DNA from: Sessilibacter corallicola
GTDB lineage: Bacteria > Pseudomonadota > Gammaproteobacteria > Pseudomonadales > Cellvibrionaceae
Assembly (NCBI RefSeq): GCF_021290925.1
Contig: NZ_JAJSLX010000001.1
Coordinates: 1,054,001-1,118,000, forward strand
Length of the DNA: 64,000 nt
Direction of reading: 5' to 3'
The position numbers and the translations under genes are program-made. The first letter of the stretch is position 1, and the number at the start of each line of letters is the position of its first letter. The notes below the pieces were generated by a model. The model saw nothing but the letters and a program-made list of their open reading frames with translations, had not been told where the DNA came from and ran no database searches. Of this stretch, positions 9,614 to 21,358 are shown piece after piece.

Positions 9614-9941
9614 TTTTAGTATCGATTAGTCATAAAAATTTAGCACTCGGCGCTGAAGCCTATTTTATGGGCATGACACTCAGCGCCAATTCCTCGACGT
9701 TCATCAATTAACTTAAAATTTGAAAGAATTTTTCTTGCCTTTTATCGCCTGTGCAGTACGATGGAAGCGCTTAAATTTCGGTCCAATATTGTCACTTGTT
9801 ATACCGCACCACGTTACACCTGCTAACGCCTTCGGCGAACCAAATCAGCAGTGCCGCGTCCTGTATGCAAAGCAAAATACCGTATTTAACAGCTAAATCG
9901 CCGACTTTCGGCTAAATACACTAAAACAGGATTCTTTATTC
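9614..9941 (+). promoter_or_regulatory. 328-bp leader region of the cold-shock gene
   Basis: It has a hairpin GGCGCTGA (9649-9656) / TCAGCGCC (9680-9687) soon after the kinase stop, probably ending that transcript. Small GC stems follow closer to the csp start. Cold-shock genes usually have long structured 5' leaders that act as thermosensors, and this spacer is long enough. No sharply defined promoter was identified. Confidence 0.4.
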
Positions 9942-10148
9942 ATGGCTAAAACTACTGGTACTGTTAAATGGTTCAACGAAACCAAAGGTTTCGGATTTAT
10001 TTCTCAAGAGTCTGGTCCAGACGTATTTGTTCACTTCAGCGCTATTTCTGGCGACGGTTTCAAAACCCTAGCTGAAGGTCAAAAAGTTGAAATGACTGTT
10101 ACTGACGGTAAAAAAGGCCCACAAGCCGAAGAAGTTGTCGCTATTTAA
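9942..10148 (+). CDS. Cold-shock protein, CspA family
   Basis: 68-residue single-domain OB-fold nucleic-acid chaperone. Both RNA-binding motifs are intact: RNP1 KGFGFI (residues 16-21) and RNP2 VFVHF (about 29-33). The start [16 protein letters not shown] is the canonical family sequence. The ATG at 9942 follows AACAGGATTCTTTATTC. The protein melts secondary structure in mRNA, typically on cold shock or in fast growth. It is a single gene with its own terminator. Confidence 0.96.
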   Translation: MAKTTGTVKWFNETKGFGFISQESGPDVFVHFSAISGDGFKTLAEGQKVEMTVTDGKKGPQAEEVVAI

Positions 10149-10162
10149 TTAACAGGCGATCA

Positions 10163-10191
10163 ATAAAATACACGTTTACACGGTATTTTAT
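10163..10191 (+). terminator. Terminator after the cold-shock gene
   Basis: ATAAAATAC (10163-10171) pairs with GTATTTTAT (10183-10191), followed by CTTTCT. It is 14 nt after the csp stop. Confidence 0.6.
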
Positions 10192-10597
10192 CTTTCTGAG
10201 AGTTATTTGCTGATTTTAAGCACCGAAACATCAGAATAACTTGCTTAGGCAGGTAGTTTGAGTTGAGTACAATCACCCTGTATTCAGCTCAAACGTTAAT
10301 CACTCTCAATTCTTCTCTTCTCTCCCTTTTATTTATTTCTACCTCTCACCAACATTGTTTTTTGGAAATTGTTTTTTGGAACATAAAAACATCTATTTTA
10401 TTTGACTGTTTAATGACAGCAAAATGACAAAACAAATGATGTGAATGAGCATCTATAAATTAACCCCGCATCAGTATTTTTAAATCTAACTAATAGATTT
10501 AAAAAATCATTTACAAACATAGGTTAATATTTAAATTCTTTAAATAAAAATTTTTAATTCTTAAAAAAGTTTTTTTAATTTTTTATTTTAATAAGAA

Positions 10598-10687
10598 TTG
10601 AGCGAAACCCAAGCACAAGTAAGTAAAGTTGCCGCAGATACCTTATTAGTTCATTATGGCGTCAATTCACCCAATGTATCGACATAA
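10598..10687 (+). CDS. Possible 29-residue peptide upstream of ParA
   Basis: A TTG-initiated frame of 29 codons starts exactly where the AT desert ends and has ordinary coding composition (SETQAQVSKVAADTLLVHYG). It ends 53 nt before the ParA start. An in-frame stop lies two codons upstream, so TTG is the only start. There is no good ribosome site. It could be a tiny gene, or the remnant 3' end of an older gene whose front has decayed. I do not recognise it. Confidence 0.25.
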   Translation: MSETQAQVSKVAADTLLVHYGVNSPNVST

Positions 10688-10740
10688 ATCCAATTAAATC
10701 ATCGAAACAATCTGATCACGTTATTAGACGAGGGTAATCT

Positions 10741-11583
10741 ATGATTCGCGCTATCTTCAATCGTAAAGGCGGTGTAGGTAAATCAACAATCACGTGTAAC
10801 TTAGCTGCGGTCGCCGCTAAAAGTGGGAAAAAAACCCTAGTTATTGATATTGACCCTCAGGCGAACAGCACGATTTATCTCGGCCACGACGGCCAAGATG
10901 ATGTTGTTGGTATTGCTGACTTTTTTGATTCGCAGATTAATTATTCGTTTCGAGATTTGGCACCCGATGATTTTGTTCGCACGACAAACTTCGAAAACCT
11001 CTACTTAGTGTCGGCCAACTCGGATTTAATCGATTTAGAAAACAAATTATCTTCACGCCACAAAATTTATAAGCTTCGAGATTTTCTCAAAAATCTAGAA
11101 TCAATTTACGATGAGATTTATATCGACACGCCGCCGGTGTTAAATTTTTATTCCTTATCTGCACTCATTGCCAGCGACCGCTGTTTGATTCCCTTTGATT
11201 GCGATATCTTCAGTCGCAACGCGCTGTTTGAACTGGTTAAGAATATTCAGGAAGTGAAAGAAGATCACAACGACCAGCTAACTATTGAAGGCATTGTCAT
11301 TAATCAATTTAATGCCCAAGCAAACTTACCCAGCCAGGCAGTCTCAGAATTGATGAACGAAGGGCTGCCAATTCTGCAACCCTACCTGTCCAGCTCCATT
11401 AAAATTCGCGAATCACATCGCGCCCATAAACCGGTTATTTTTATGTCGCCAAAACACAAAGTTGCGCAGGAATTTACTGAGTTGTATCAACGCTTGAGCG
11501 GCACTTGGGAAGCGCCAAAACAAACTGAATTGGTGGAAAGCTCGCACCGAGAAGAATCGAGTGCAGAGCTAGTAGAAGGGTAA
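10741..11583 (+). CDS. Orphan ParA/Soj-family ATPase
   Basis: Cytosolic P-loop ATPase of 280 residues. It has the deviant Walker A KGGVGKST at residues 9-16, the A' strand [11 protein letters not shown] (about 36-46), and the IDTPP element near 128-132. Such proteins polymerise or form gradients on nucleoid DNA to position plasmids, chromosomes or protein complexes. No parB, minE or chemotaxis gene flanks it, so its cargo is unknown. The last 25 residues are Glu/Ser-rich and probably disordered. ATG with GAGGGTAA 5-6 nt upstream. It is convergent with hemB. Confidence 0.85.
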   Translation: MIRAIFNRKGGVGKSTITCNLAAVAAKSGKKTLVIDIDPQANSTIYLGHDGQDDVVGIADFFDSQINYSFRDLAPDDFVRTTNFENLYLVSANSDLIDLENKLSSRHKIYKLRDFLKNLESIYDEIYIDTPPVLNFYSLSALIASDRCLIPFDCDIFSRNALFELVKNIQEVKEDHNDQLTIEGIVINQFNAQANLPSQAVSELMNEGLPILQPYLSSSIKIRESHRAHKPVIFMSPKHKVAQEFTELYQRLSGTWEAPKQTELVESSHREESSAELVEG

Positions 11584-11592
11584 ACACAAAAA

Positions 11593-13560
<1,968 letters not shown>

Positions 13561-14358
13561 TTAAAGGAACATTTCCGCTAAACGCTCGCCTGGATCATCC
13601 GCTCTCATGAGTGACTCACCTACTAAAAAGGCATTAACGTTATGACCACGCATAGCAGCGATATCATCGATGGTATGAATACCACTTTCGGTCACGACAA
13701 TTTTATCGTCGGGAATGGTGCCTAATAAATCGAAGGTCGTGTCTAGACTCACCTCAAATGTGTGCAGGTTTCGATTGTTAATACCAACCAAACGAATTGG
13801 TAACTCAAGCGCGGTTTGAAGCTCTGCGGCATCGTGAACTTCAACCAAAACATCCATGCCTAACTCAACGGCTAAGTTATAGAGATGACTCAGACGTTCA
13901 GGCTCTAAACAGGCAACGATTAAAAGAATACAGTCGGCGCCGATGGCTCGGGCTTCAAACACTTGATAATCGTCGACAATAAAGTCTTTGCGAATTACCG
14001 GTAAATCAACGGTTTTTCGGACGTCTTGAAGGTAGGCGTCGCTGCCTTGAAAATAATCCACATCGGTCAATACCGACAGACACGCTGCGCCACCTTTTTT
14101 GTAGCTCAGTGCAATTTCTTGAGGATTAAAGTTTTCGCGAATAACGCCTTTACTCGGCGATGCTTTTTTAATTTCAGCAATAACAGCAGCGGAATTTTGT
14201 CCGAGCTTAGACTCAATCGCCTGAATAAATCCACGCGGTGTGTCGTTATTTGCTTGAATTTGATCTTTTAAAACTTCGATACTCAGGAGCGCTTTACGCT
14301 CTTCTATTTCTTGAAATTTACGTTCGACAATTTTCTTAAGTATGGTCGGCGTATTCAT
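13561..14358 (-). CDS. trpC: Indole-3-glycerol phosphate synthase
   Basis: TIM-barrel enzyme of tryptophan synthesis. It closes the indole ring of the CdRP product. From the ATG at 14358 it has 265 residues and starts MNTPTILKKIVERKFQEIE, as in pseudomonads. A second ATG lies one codon upstream (14361). The usual signature is present: AEIKKASPSKG, VLTDVDYFQGS, RKDFIVDDYQ with the catalytic Lys, VGINNRNL and VVTESGI. No TrpF domain is fused, which is typical of the Pseudomonas-type enzyme. It is the last gene of trpEGDC but is separated from trpD by about 100 nt, more than the other gaps in the operon. Confidence 0.95.
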   Translation of the reverse strand: MNTPTILKKIVERKFQEIEERKALLSIEVLKDQIQANNDTPRGFIQAIESKLGQNSAAVIAEIKKASPSKGVIRENFNPQEIALSYKKGGAACLSVLTDVDYFQGSDAYLQDVRKTVDLPVIRKDFIVDDYQVFEARAIGADCILLIVACLEPERLSHLYNLAVELGMDVLVEVHDAAELQTALELPIRLVGINNRNLHTFEVSLDTTFDLLGTIPDDKIVVTESGIHTIDDIAAMRGHNVNAFLVGESLMRADDPGERLAEMFL

Positions 14359-14463
14359 CATTGTGCGCTTTTCTGTGGTTGTAGTCGGGGGGTCAAGGAC
14401 TGAGTCATTGAACCCGACAGAAGTGTCGATTTCATGATTGTAAAACGACAATAAAATAAAATT

Positions 14464-15501
14464 TTATTCGCCTTTATAGATTTGGGTAAAAGACGCTAGT
14501 TCCGATAACTTTTCTCTAGCAAGACCGCTGCCGAGTGCGTCGTTAGCCATCTCAATACCTTCGGCAAGGGTCGAGGCAACGGCACTGGCATAAATCGCGG
14601 CGCCTGCGTTTAACGCGATAATATCCAAGGCTTTTTGGGCGACCTCGGATTTTTCGTTCGCCAACGCGTTTTGAATGAGTTCAAGGGATTCTTCGGCACT
14701 GTTAACAGACAGACCGTCTAAGTCGCGGCATTCGATACCAAAATCTTCAGGCTTAATTTCGTATTCTGTAATCTTGCCATCGATAAGCTCAGCAACATGA
14801 GTTGGGCCGGAAATGGAAATTTCATCCAAACCATCATTGGCGTGAATCACCAAAACTCGCTCGCTGCCCAAACGCGATAAAACTTCGGCAACTGGGCGGC
14901 ACAAGCTCTTGGAAAAAACACCGATCACTTGGTTTTTAACACCCGCAGGATTGGTAAGTGGGCCGAGCATGTTAAAAATGGTACGCAACCCCAACTCTTT
15001 ACGAGGGCCGATGGCGTGCTTCATGGCACTGTGATGGGCAGGCGCAAACATAAAGCCAACGCCAATTTCTTCAACGCATCGGGCAACTTGCTCGGGCGTG
15101 AGCATTAAATGAATGCCCGCGGCTTCTAAAACATCGGCGCTGCCTGTGCTGCTGGAAACCGATCGGTTACCGTGCTTAGCCACTTTAACGCCAGCGGCGG
15201 CGGCAACAAAAGCAGACGCCGTCGAGACATTAAATAAGTTCGCACCGTCACCGCCAGTGCCACAGGTATCGACCAAATTATCCAGATCAAGCTCGACTCC
15301 GCTGGCAAGCTCACGCATCACCTCAGCAGCGCCGGTAATCTCGTCAAGCGATTCACCTTTCATGCGCATGGCAACTAAGAAGCCACCAATTTGGGCTTCT
15401 GTCGCACCACCGGTCATAATCTGACGGGTGACGTCTTTCATGTTTTCAATACTGAGATCATTACCGCAAACGACTTGGTCAAGTGCTTGTTTGATATCCA
15501 T
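14464..15501 (-). CDS. trpD: Anthranilate phosphoribosyltransferase
   Basis: Second step of the tryptophan pathway: transfers phosphoribose from PRPP to anthranilate. The 345 residues fit the family. [17 protein letters not shown] (PRPP-binding glycine loop), [21 protein letters not shown], and [22 protein letters not shown] are all intact. It is not fused to TrpG, unlike in enterics. It starts 28 nt after trpG. Confidence 0.96.
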   Translation of the reverse strand: MDIKQALDQVVCGNDLSIENMKDVTRQIMTGGATEAQIGGFLVAMRMKGESLDEITGAAEVMRELASGVELDLDNLVDTCGTGGDGANLFNVSTASAFVAAAAGVKVAKHGNRSVSSSTGSADVLEAAGIHLMLTPEQVARCVEEIGVGFMFAPAHHSAMKHAIGPRKELGLRTIFNMLGPLTNPAGVKNQVIGVFSKSLCRPVAEVLSRLGSERVLVIHANDGLDEISISGPTHVAELIDGKITEYEIKPEDFGIECRDLDGLSVNSAEESLELIQNALANEKSEVAQKALDIIALNAGAAIYASAVASTLAEGIEMANDALGSGLAREKLSELASFTQIYKGE

Positions 15502-15529
15502 GCTATCTACCTTTGTGAGTCATCTGAGC

Positions 15530-16108
15530 TTAATCATCTAAGAAGTTCTTGAGTAGAGCATGACCGTGCTCTGACAAGATCGATTCGGGGTGGAACTGAA
15601 CGCCTTCTACTGCCAAGGTTTTGTGGCGAACACCCATAATTTCTTCGATATCGCCATTGTCATCTTGGGTCCAAGCTGTCATTTCCAAGCACTCTGGCAG
15701 GGAATTTTTATCCAACACCAACGAGTGGTAACGAGTCGCCTGATACGGGCTTGGCAAACCGCGGAACACGCCGGTTCCGGTGTGGTGAATCTGAGAAATC
15801 TTGCCGTGCATGATTTTACCCGCACGGACAATGCTTCCACCGTATACCTGACCGATGGTTTGGTGTCCCAGACATATGCCCAAAATTGGAATCACACCGG
15901 CCAATTGTTCAATCACCGACAGGGAAATTCCCGCCTCATCTGGATTGCCCGGACCGGGAGAAATAACGATTTTCTCTGGGTTGAGCGCTTTGACGTCTGC
16001 AACCGTTAATTCGTCGTTGCGAACAACTTTGACATCCGCTTGCAATTCCGCCAAATACTGAACAACGTTGTAGGTAAATGAATCGTAGTTATCAATCATT
16101 AAAATCAT
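15530..16108 (-). CDS. trpG: Anthranilate synthase component II (glutamine amidotransferase)
   Basis: Class I amidotransferase of 192 residues that supplies ammonia to TrpE. The triad is visible: the nucleophile Cys in ILGICLGHQ (about residue 79) and the His-Glu pair in VQFHPESI (about 171-173). [14 protein letters not shown] is the canonical start. It is 21 nt after trpE and is probably coupled to it. The same subunit may also serve PabB for folate, as in other bacteria without a separate PabA; that is an inference. Confidence 0.96.
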   Translation of the reverse strand: MILMIDNYDSFTYNVVQYLAELQADVKVVRNDELTVADVKALNPEKIVISPGPGNPDEAGISLSVIEQLAGVIPILGICLGHQTIGQVYGGSIVRAGKIMHGKISQIHHTGTGVFRGLPSPYQATRYHSLVLDKNSLPECLEMTAWTQDDNGDIEEIMGVRHKTLAVEGVQFHPESILSEHGHALLKNFLDD

Positions 16109-16129
16109 ATCTGCAGCCTCAATCCGACG

Positions 16130-17596
16130 TTATAGAACCATATCCACAGCACGGAACATCGCCCGCGCCTTATTCATGGTTTCTTTCCACTCCAGTTCGG
16201 GCTTGGAATCAGCCACAACACCAGCGCCAGATTGCACATACAACGTGCCATTTTTGATAACTGCCGTACGAATTGCGATGGCGGTATCCATATTGCCACA
16301 CCAGCCAAGATAACCTACTGCGCCGCCATAAATACCGCGCTTTTCACTTTCGAGATCGTCGATGATTTCCATCGCCCGGATTTTAGGCGCACCACTTAAG
16401 GTGCCAGCCGGTAAACTCGCTTTGAGAACATCCATTGCCGTCATGCCATCGCGGACTTGGCCGGTAACGTTGGAAGTAATGTGCATTACATGAGAGTAAC
16501 GCTCAACCACCATCTTATCGGTGAGTTGTACCGTTCCACTTTTAGCAACACGACCAACGTCATTGCGACCGAGGTCAATCAGCATTAGATGCTCAGCGAT
16601 TTCTTTCGGATCTTCGAGCATCTCCTGTTCGAGCGCCAAGTCCTCTTCTTCAGTTTTACCCCGTCGACGAGTACCGGCGATGGGTCGAACCGTGACTTCC
16701 CCGTGTTCTAATCGGGCTAAGATTTCTGGACTGGAACCCACCACTTGGTGATCGTCCAAATCCAAAAAGTACAAATAAGGCGAAGGATTCAGGTTGCGCA
16801 ATGCGCGGTACAAGCTCAATGGCGAGGCATTAAACGGAATCGACAATCGCTGCGACAACACAACCTGCATGGTGTTGCCATCGAGAACGTGCTGTTTGAT
16901 TTCACCAATGGCTTTTGTGAAGTTCTCTTCGCCAAAGCTCGATTTGAATTCGCCTTCGCGCGCGGCGCCACTGGTAAGCTTGATGGTCTCGGTTTGATGA
17001 ATCGGGTTTTCTAACTGAGATTGAAGTTCGTCCAACCGTTGATTTGCCGCAGCTAACGCGTCGTCTTCACTGGCATTGGCGTGCACAATTAAGATCAGCT
17101 TGCCGGCGAGATTATCGAATACCAGCACTTCTTCGGACACCATCAGGAGAATGTCTGGATTACCGATCACATCTTTATTGACGCTATCTTTAAGTTTTGG
17201 CTCCACATAACGAACACAGTCGTAGCCAAAATAGCCAACCAGACCACCGTTGAATTCAGGCAACCCATCTATTTTGGGGACGCTGTAACGCTGGCGAAAC
17301 TCTTCGACAAATTCTAACGGGTCAGGCAGTTCAAACGACTCAACCACCTCGCCGTCGGTTTCAATAGTGACCTTTTCGGCGAACGCTTTCAGGATCGTTT
17401 TTGCGGGCAAACCGATAATGGAGTAACGCCCCCATTTCTCGCCGCCGTGGACGGATTCAAACAGGTACGAGTATTTGCCTTGGGCAAGCTTCAAATAGCA
17501 TGAAACAGGCGTTTCAACGTCAGCGAGGATTTCTCGGCAGACGGGAATGCGGTTATAGCCTTGCTCGGCGTAAGTTTTAAATTGTTCTGGCGTCAT
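16130..17596 (-). CDS. trpE: Anthranilate synthase component I
   Basis: Chorismate-using subunit of 488 residues that commits chorismate to tryptophan. I take the ATG at 17596 ([18 protein letters not shown]), which matches pseudomonad TrpE. A TTG eight codons upstream would only add a non-conserved stub. The N-terminal regulatory site [16 protein letters not shown] corresponds to the LLES-type tryptophan feedback pocket. The C-terminal catalytic region has [43 protein letters not shown] and GAGVVADS. It is the first gene of trpEGDC and is preceded by a leader peptide with tandem Trp codons. Confidence 0.96.
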   Translation of the reverse strand: MTPEQFKTYAEQGYNRIPVCREILADVETPVSCYLKLAQGKYSYLFESVHGGEKWGRYSIIGLPAKTILKAFAEKVTIETDGEVVESFELPDPLEFVEEFRQRYSVPKIDGLPEFNGGLVGYFGYDCVRYVEPKLKDSVNKDVIGNPDILLMVSEEVLVFDNLAGKLILIVHANASEDDALAAANQRLDELQSQLENPIHQTETIKLTSGAAREGEFKSSFGEENFTKAIGEIKQHVLDGNTMQVVLSQRLSIPFNASPLSLYRALRNLNPSPYLYFLDLDDHQVVGSSPEILARLEHGEVTVRPIAGTRRRGKTEEEDLALEQEMLEDPKEIAEHLMLIDLGRNDVGRVAKSGTVQLTDKMVVERYSHVMHITSNVTGQVRDGMTAMDVLKASLPAGTLSGAPKIRAMEIIDDLESEKRGIYGGAVGYLGWCGNMDTAIAIRTAVIKNGTLYVQSGAGVVADSKPELEWKETMNKARAMFRAVDMVL

Positions 17597-17649
17597 GGTT
17601 TTCTCAAGTGCAATAGACAATCAAAGATTGCAATAGAAATCGGGAATTT

Positions 17650-17712
17650 AGCGATAAATTCGGAAGTTGCCATAATCTATGGCTAATCAAACGAGGATTA
17701 GTGACGCCATCG
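17650..17712 (-). promoter_or_regulatory. Competing hairpins of a trp attenuator
   Basis: Reading the minus strand after the Trp codons: ATGGC-CTAATC pairs with GATTAG-GCCAT (17676-17710 region). The same GCCAT can instead pair with ATGGC in GCCATAGATTATGGC (17678-17692). A third stem, GAATTT / AAATTC, follows at about 17655-17672. The first two are mutually exclusive, as expected for pause and antitermination structures. The last stem has no long T-run, so the terminator is the weak part of the model. Confidence 0.45.
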
Positions 17713-17751
17713 CCAGGAAATAACCGCAACGCCGGAGCGTGTGCAGGTCAT
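17698..17751 (-). CDS. trpL: trp operon leader peptide (attenuator)
   Basis: A 17-residue frame, MTCTRSGVAVISWRWRH, ends about 100 nt before trpE and has Trp-Arg-Trp two codons before its stop. This is the design of a transcription-attenuation leader. The ribosome site is weak. Its Trp codons overlap the 5' arm of a hairpin (see next entry), so a stalled ribosome would change the downstream RNA fold. Trp is a rare amino acid, and two in the last five residues at this position is unlikely by chance. No similarity search was possible. Confidence 0.6.
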   Translation of the reverse strand: MTCTRSGVAVISWRWRH

Positions 17752-17874
17752 TGGGATATTTGGTTCAAGCTGTTTAAACATTAAACGCTTCCAAATCGAG
17801 AAAGTAATCAAATAGAACGTAGTTTTGCGCGCTAGTTTATCCAGTCGCTGAGATTAGGTCCAGCAAAACCGACA

Positions 17875-18594
17875 TCAAGCGCACAATTGGCTGAGGTCAT
17901 CGCCCAGCCAAATAGACGCGAATTGACTGATATCAACGCCACGAGAATAGCCGTAAGTCACCGCCAAGCTCTTTACTTTTGCGGCTTGTGCCGCCAGCAA
18001 ATCGTTACTGGAATCACCCACCATCAACGATTGCTCAGCCGTTACTGAAAAGCGCGCCATCATGTGTTCAAGCGGCAACGCAGAAGGTTTCTTCTCTGGC
18101 AAGCACTCGCCACCGAGAGTCTCGGGGAAGTAGTGATCAATCCCGAGGCTTTCCAAAATCTTGGGGACAAAATCAATGGGCTTGTTGGTCACCACCGCCA
18201 TGGCAATACGGTTTTGGTGCAAAAACTCCAAGAACGCTTTCACGCCAGGAAACAACGTTAAACCCTGATCACTGCACTGCGCGTAGTGCTTGCGAAAGCC
18301 TTTAACGCCTGCATCTAGGTAGTCGGCTTCTGGCAACCCCGCGAACTCCAGGGCTTGTTGGACTAGCAGCCATTGTCCACCACCGACCCAACGTCTCACC
18401 AAATCCACGCCCGCAGGCTTACAACCCAGGTCGATCAACATGCCATCAACAGCAGCAGCTAAGCCCGGCACACTATCCACTAGGGTTCCGTCCAAATCGA
18501 ACATAACCAGTTTAGGAATATCGCCAAAGCGCTCAACCAGTGCGGTTTGAGAAATATTGGTAGGCGTGGAAATTTGGTTCATTACTTCATCCAA
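17875..18594 (-). CDS. gph: Phosphoglycolate phosphatase, HAD family
   Basis: HAD-superfamily hydrolase of 239 residues that clears 2-phosphoglycolate formed in DNA repair or by oxygenation. Motif I MFDLDGTLVDS (about 33-43) holds the nucleophile Asp. Motif II is VVTNKP, with the conserved Lys in KKPSALPLE and the acidic motif GDSSNDLLAAQAA. It lies between rpe and trpE in the same order as in Pseudomonas (rpe-gph-trpE). It begins 22 nt after the rpe stop and is probably co-transcribed with it. Confidence 0.92.
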   Translation of the reverse strand: MDEVMNQISTPTNISQTALVERFGDIPKLVMFDLDGTLVDSVPGLAAAVDGMLIDLGCKPAGVDLVRRWVGGGQWLLVQQALEFAGLPEADYLDAGVKGFRKHYAQCSDQGLTLFPGVKAFLEFLHQNRIAMAVVTNKPIDFVPKILESLGIDHYFPETLGGECLPEKKPSALPLEHMMARFSVTAEQSLMVGDSSNDLLAAQAAKVKSLAVTYGYSRGVDISQFASIWLGDDLSQLCA

Positions 18595-18616
18595 AATAGG
18601 TTCAGTGAATAATCAG

Positions 18617-19300
18617 TTACGCGCTTTTGGCACCGGCCAACGCCAACTGCTCACGCATGGCGGTGATCGCGTCTTTGTAGCTGGGTTTGCTGAAAATAGC
18701 AGAACCGGCAACAAACGTATCAGCGCCAGCTTCGGCGATTTCGCGAATGTTATCAGCGGTAACACCACCGTCGATCTCTAAACGAATAGATTGACCGGTA
18801 GCATCAATGGCCGCGCGCGCTTGGCGAAGCTTATCGATGGTGTAGGGAATAAATTTCTGACCGCCGAAACCTGGGTTAACTGACATCAGCAGCAACATGT
18901 CCAGCTGAGGCAACACGGTTTTGATGCTATCGACTTCGGTAGCTGGATTCAGCACCAAACCCGCTTTACAGCCTGCGGCTTTGATGAGCTGGATGGAACG
19001 ATCAACGTGGCGAGACGCTTCTGGGTGAAACGTAATGTAGGTTGCCCCGGCGTCAGCAAACATACCGATCAAATCATCGACGGGCTCTACCATCAAATGA
19101 ACGTCAATCGGTGCGGTAATTCCATAGTTGCGCAGTGCTTTGGCAACCATTGGCCCAACGGTTAAGTTAGGTACGTAGTGGTTGTCCATGACATCAAAAT
19201 GAACGATATCGGCGCCTGCTTCGAGAACATCATCGACTTCTTGACCAAGGCGGGCGAAATCAGCGGCTAAAATAGATGGAGCGATCTTAAAATCTTGCAT
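18617..19300 (-). CDS. rpe: Ribulose-phosphate 3-epimerase
   Basis: TIM-barrel, metal-dependent epimerase of the pentose phosphate pathway (ribulose-5-P to xylulose-5-P), 227 residues. Present are [17 protein letters not shown], the metal ligands in [17 protein letters not shown] and [19 protein letters not shown], and [12 protein letters not shown]. It is upstream of gph in a short operon and divergent from the DUF3530 gene. Confidence 0.96.
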   Translation of the reverse strand: MQDFKIAPSILAADFARLGQEVDDVLEAGADIVHFDVMDNHYVPNLTVGPMVAKALRNYGITAPIDVHLMVEPVDDLIGMFADAGATYITFHPEASRHVDRSIQLIKAAGCKAGLVLNPATEVDSIKTVLPQLDMLLLMSVNPGFGGQKFIPYTIDKLRQARAAIDATGQSIRLEIDGGVTADNIREIAEAGADTFVAGSAIFSKPSYKDAITAMREQLALAGAKSA

Positions 19301-19561
19301 GTGGCTTACTCAATGCTATCTCCGTCCTTGGTGTTAATTGTGTTGGTTTCTCTCAAACGCTTTCGATCAATAACTGTGATCCAAAACGTTAAATCTCTTT
19401 GTTATCGCCCAAGTGGCGACACTGCGAAGGCTTCGATAAACCGATACCTTCAAAATCAATACCATCAAAAAAGGCGCGCCATTGTACTGAAATTACGTGA
19501 AATAACCCACCGAATCACCAAAATATCGCCTTTCTTACCAGCAAAATATTTTCATCTTCGA

Positions 19562-20680
19562 ATGAGCGCTATCACACGCTGGCTGTTAACCCTTACCTTG
19601 AGCTTTTTGGCATCAAACGGTTACAGCCAGGAACCAGAATCTGAGGCTCAAACCGCCGAGAGCCAAGAGTCGCAAGAATCGACCGAAACCAGTCAAGAAA
19701 AGGCGCCGGTAAAACGGGTTTCGGTCAATCGCGCAGATCAGTTCCAGAAAAATATGGAATTGTTAAACCATACCAATACGCGCGGTGAAAACCACTGGCT
19801 GTCCACCGACGATGGAGAATTCCTGGCCATCTTTCAGCCTGCACTCAAAGCCGATATTCACGGCAATGTCATTATCGTTCCCGATTCTCAGCAACACGGC
19901 ACCTGGCCGCAGTGGGTGCAACCGATCAGTCAACGTCTCGCTGATTTTGGCTGGAACAATATTTCGTTCTCACTCTATTTAAAACCCGACCCACCCAAAG
20001 CTGAGAGACAGCCGCCAATCTCAGCCAACGACGATACCTCCGATAACCAAGATGATGAGTCTTCAGAAACATCATCAGAAGCATCTGACAAAGATAAATC
20101 CATGGCAATGCAAGAAAACGCCATGACTGAAAACAAGATGATGACCGATGAAAAAATGCAGATGCAGGAAAAACCAAAAGACATGGCAATGATGGCAGAA
20201 GAGTCCAACAAGCTCATGCCAAAACCCTACAACGAGCGAGTGGTGGATCAACTAAATGCATTGCTGACACTGGTTCAATCCAAGAACCGCGGCCCTATTG
20301 TCATGATTGGTATTGGTGAGGGGGCAATTTGGGCCACTCAATACGCGGATTCACTCAACCGAGAAAGCGGCAGCAATCGCGTCGCAGCTGCCGTAGTGTT
20401 GATTAACGCCCAGAATGAAACCCACTTTGCAGTCAATGAAAAAGACATGCAGACCTTAGACTTTGCCGACTATTTAAATAATCCCGTGCCAGTACTCGAC
20501 ATCTACATTAACAGTGGGCTGCAAAAAAGCCGCGCACAGCAGAGAAAGTCCGCAGCTGTCAGACAGGGTTTCGATCAATACTTCCAACAAACCTTACTCA
20601 CTGACAGAAACTCAGCAAGTTTCGTTGCCAATCGCGTGGCCAGCTTTATCACTGCTCGGTCAGCGAGCGACCAGCCTTAA
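19562..20680 (+). CDS. DUF3530 family secreted protein with a Met-rich insert
   Basis: The frame is open from 19295, but the ATG at 19562 gives a clean signal peptide (ITRWLLTLTLSFLASNGYSQ), so the mature protein of about 350 residues is exported. DUF3530 proteins have an alpha/beta-hydrolase-like fold; the GIGEGAIWATQYA segment resembles a nucleophile elbow with Gly/Glu in place of Ser. Residues about 156-180 are Asp/Ser/Glu-rich, and about 180-221 contain eleven methionines. This linker separates the two halves of the fold. The function is unknown. It is a neighbour of murU in pseudomonads too. Confidence 0.8.
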   Translation: MSAITRWLLTLTLSFLASNGYSQEPESEAQTAESQESQESTETSQEKAPVKRVSVNRADQFQKNMELLNHTNTRGENHWLSTDDGEFLAIFQPALKADIHGNVIIVPDSQQHGTWPQWVQPISQRLADFGWNNISFSLYLKPDPPKAERQPPISANDDTSDNQDDESSETSSEASDKDKSMAMQENAMTENKMMTDEKMQMQEKPKDMAMMAEESNKLMPKPYNERVVDQLNALLTLVQSKNRGPIVMIGIGEGAIWATQYADSLNRESGSNRVAAAVVLINAQNETHFAVNEKDMQTLDFADYLNNPVPVLDIYINSGLQKSRAQQRKSAAVRQGFDQYFQQTLLTDRNSASFVANRVASFITARSASDQP

Positions 20681-21357
20681 CTGAGCTGACTGTTCAATTG
20701 CTGCAAACGCTCGGGCGTACCCACATCAACCCAATCCCCTTGGTGCACCACACCGCGCAAACGGTTTTGGGCAATGGCCCAATCAAACACTTCTTTTAAA
20801 GGATAGGCTGAGCGCCGACGCGGGTAATCAAACAACAATTGTGGTGTCAGTAACGCCAAGCCGCTGTAAGTATAAGTCGACTGGTGACGATCAACATCGC
20901 AAGGCCGAACGTAACCCTCAACGATTTGGAAATCACCGCCGTGGTTGTGATTCGGATTGTCCACCATCACCAAACAGCCTAAGTCGTTATCCAGAGAAAA
21001 GCTGCGCCATTGTGACAGTGGGAAATCACACCAAACATCGCCATTTACCAGCACAAACGGATCATTGCCCAGCAATTCGAGCGCGTTATCAATACCACCG
21101 GCCGTTTCTAGCGGTTCTTCTTCTTTTGAGAAAGCAATAGACAGGCCGTACTGAGAGCCATCGCCAAGGGCTTCGACAATCTGCTCCCCCAAATAGGCAA
21201 CGTTAATGACAACATCATTGAAACCGGCGGCTTTAATACGTCGCAGTTGATGACCAATAAGCGTGTCATCACCGACACGAAGTAGCGGTTTCGGCGTTTT
21301 TTCAGTCAAAGGCAGCATTCGTTTGCCGAACCCTGCCGCTAAAAGCATGACTTTCAT
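20677..21357 (-). CDS. murU: N-acetylmuramate alpha-1-phosphate uridylyltransferase
   Basis: GT-A-fold nucleotidyltransferase that makes UDP-MurNAc from MurNAc-1-P, the last step of the peptidoglycan recycling shunt that bypasses de novo MurA/MurB. The nucleotide-binding start is MKVMLLAAGFGKRMLPLTEKTPKPLL, with VNGDVW as the metal site and WVDVGTPERLQQL at the end. I use the ATG at 21357 rather than one eight codons upstream, because it lies one base after the amgK stop. That gives 226 residues. It is co-transcribed with amgK. Its 3' end overlaps the end of the convergent DUF3530 gene by 4 bp. Confidence 0.93.
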   Translation of the reverse strand: MKVMLLAAGFGKRMLPLTEKTPKPLLRVGDDTLIGHQLRRIKAAGFNDVVINVAYLGEQIVEALGDGSQYGLSIAFSKEEEPLETAGGIDNALELLGNDPFVLVNGDVWCDFPLSQWRSFSLDNDLGCLVMVDNPNHNHGGDFQIVEGYVRPCDVDRHQSTYTYSGLALLTPQLLFDYPRRRSAYPLKEVFDWAIAQNRLRGVVHQGDWVDVGTPERLQQLNSQLS

Positions 21358-21358
21358 G

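Larger units (their letters stand above)
10149..10740. other. 592-bp spacer with a very AT-rich core
   Basis: After the csp terminator the sequence becomes almost pure A/T at roughly 10370-10597, then switches abruptly back to average composition at about 10600. No RNA gene was recognised. The last part contains a possible 29-residue frame (listed separately) and the ParA ribosome site. The AT core could bind H-NS-type or other architectural proteins. Confidence 0.5.
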
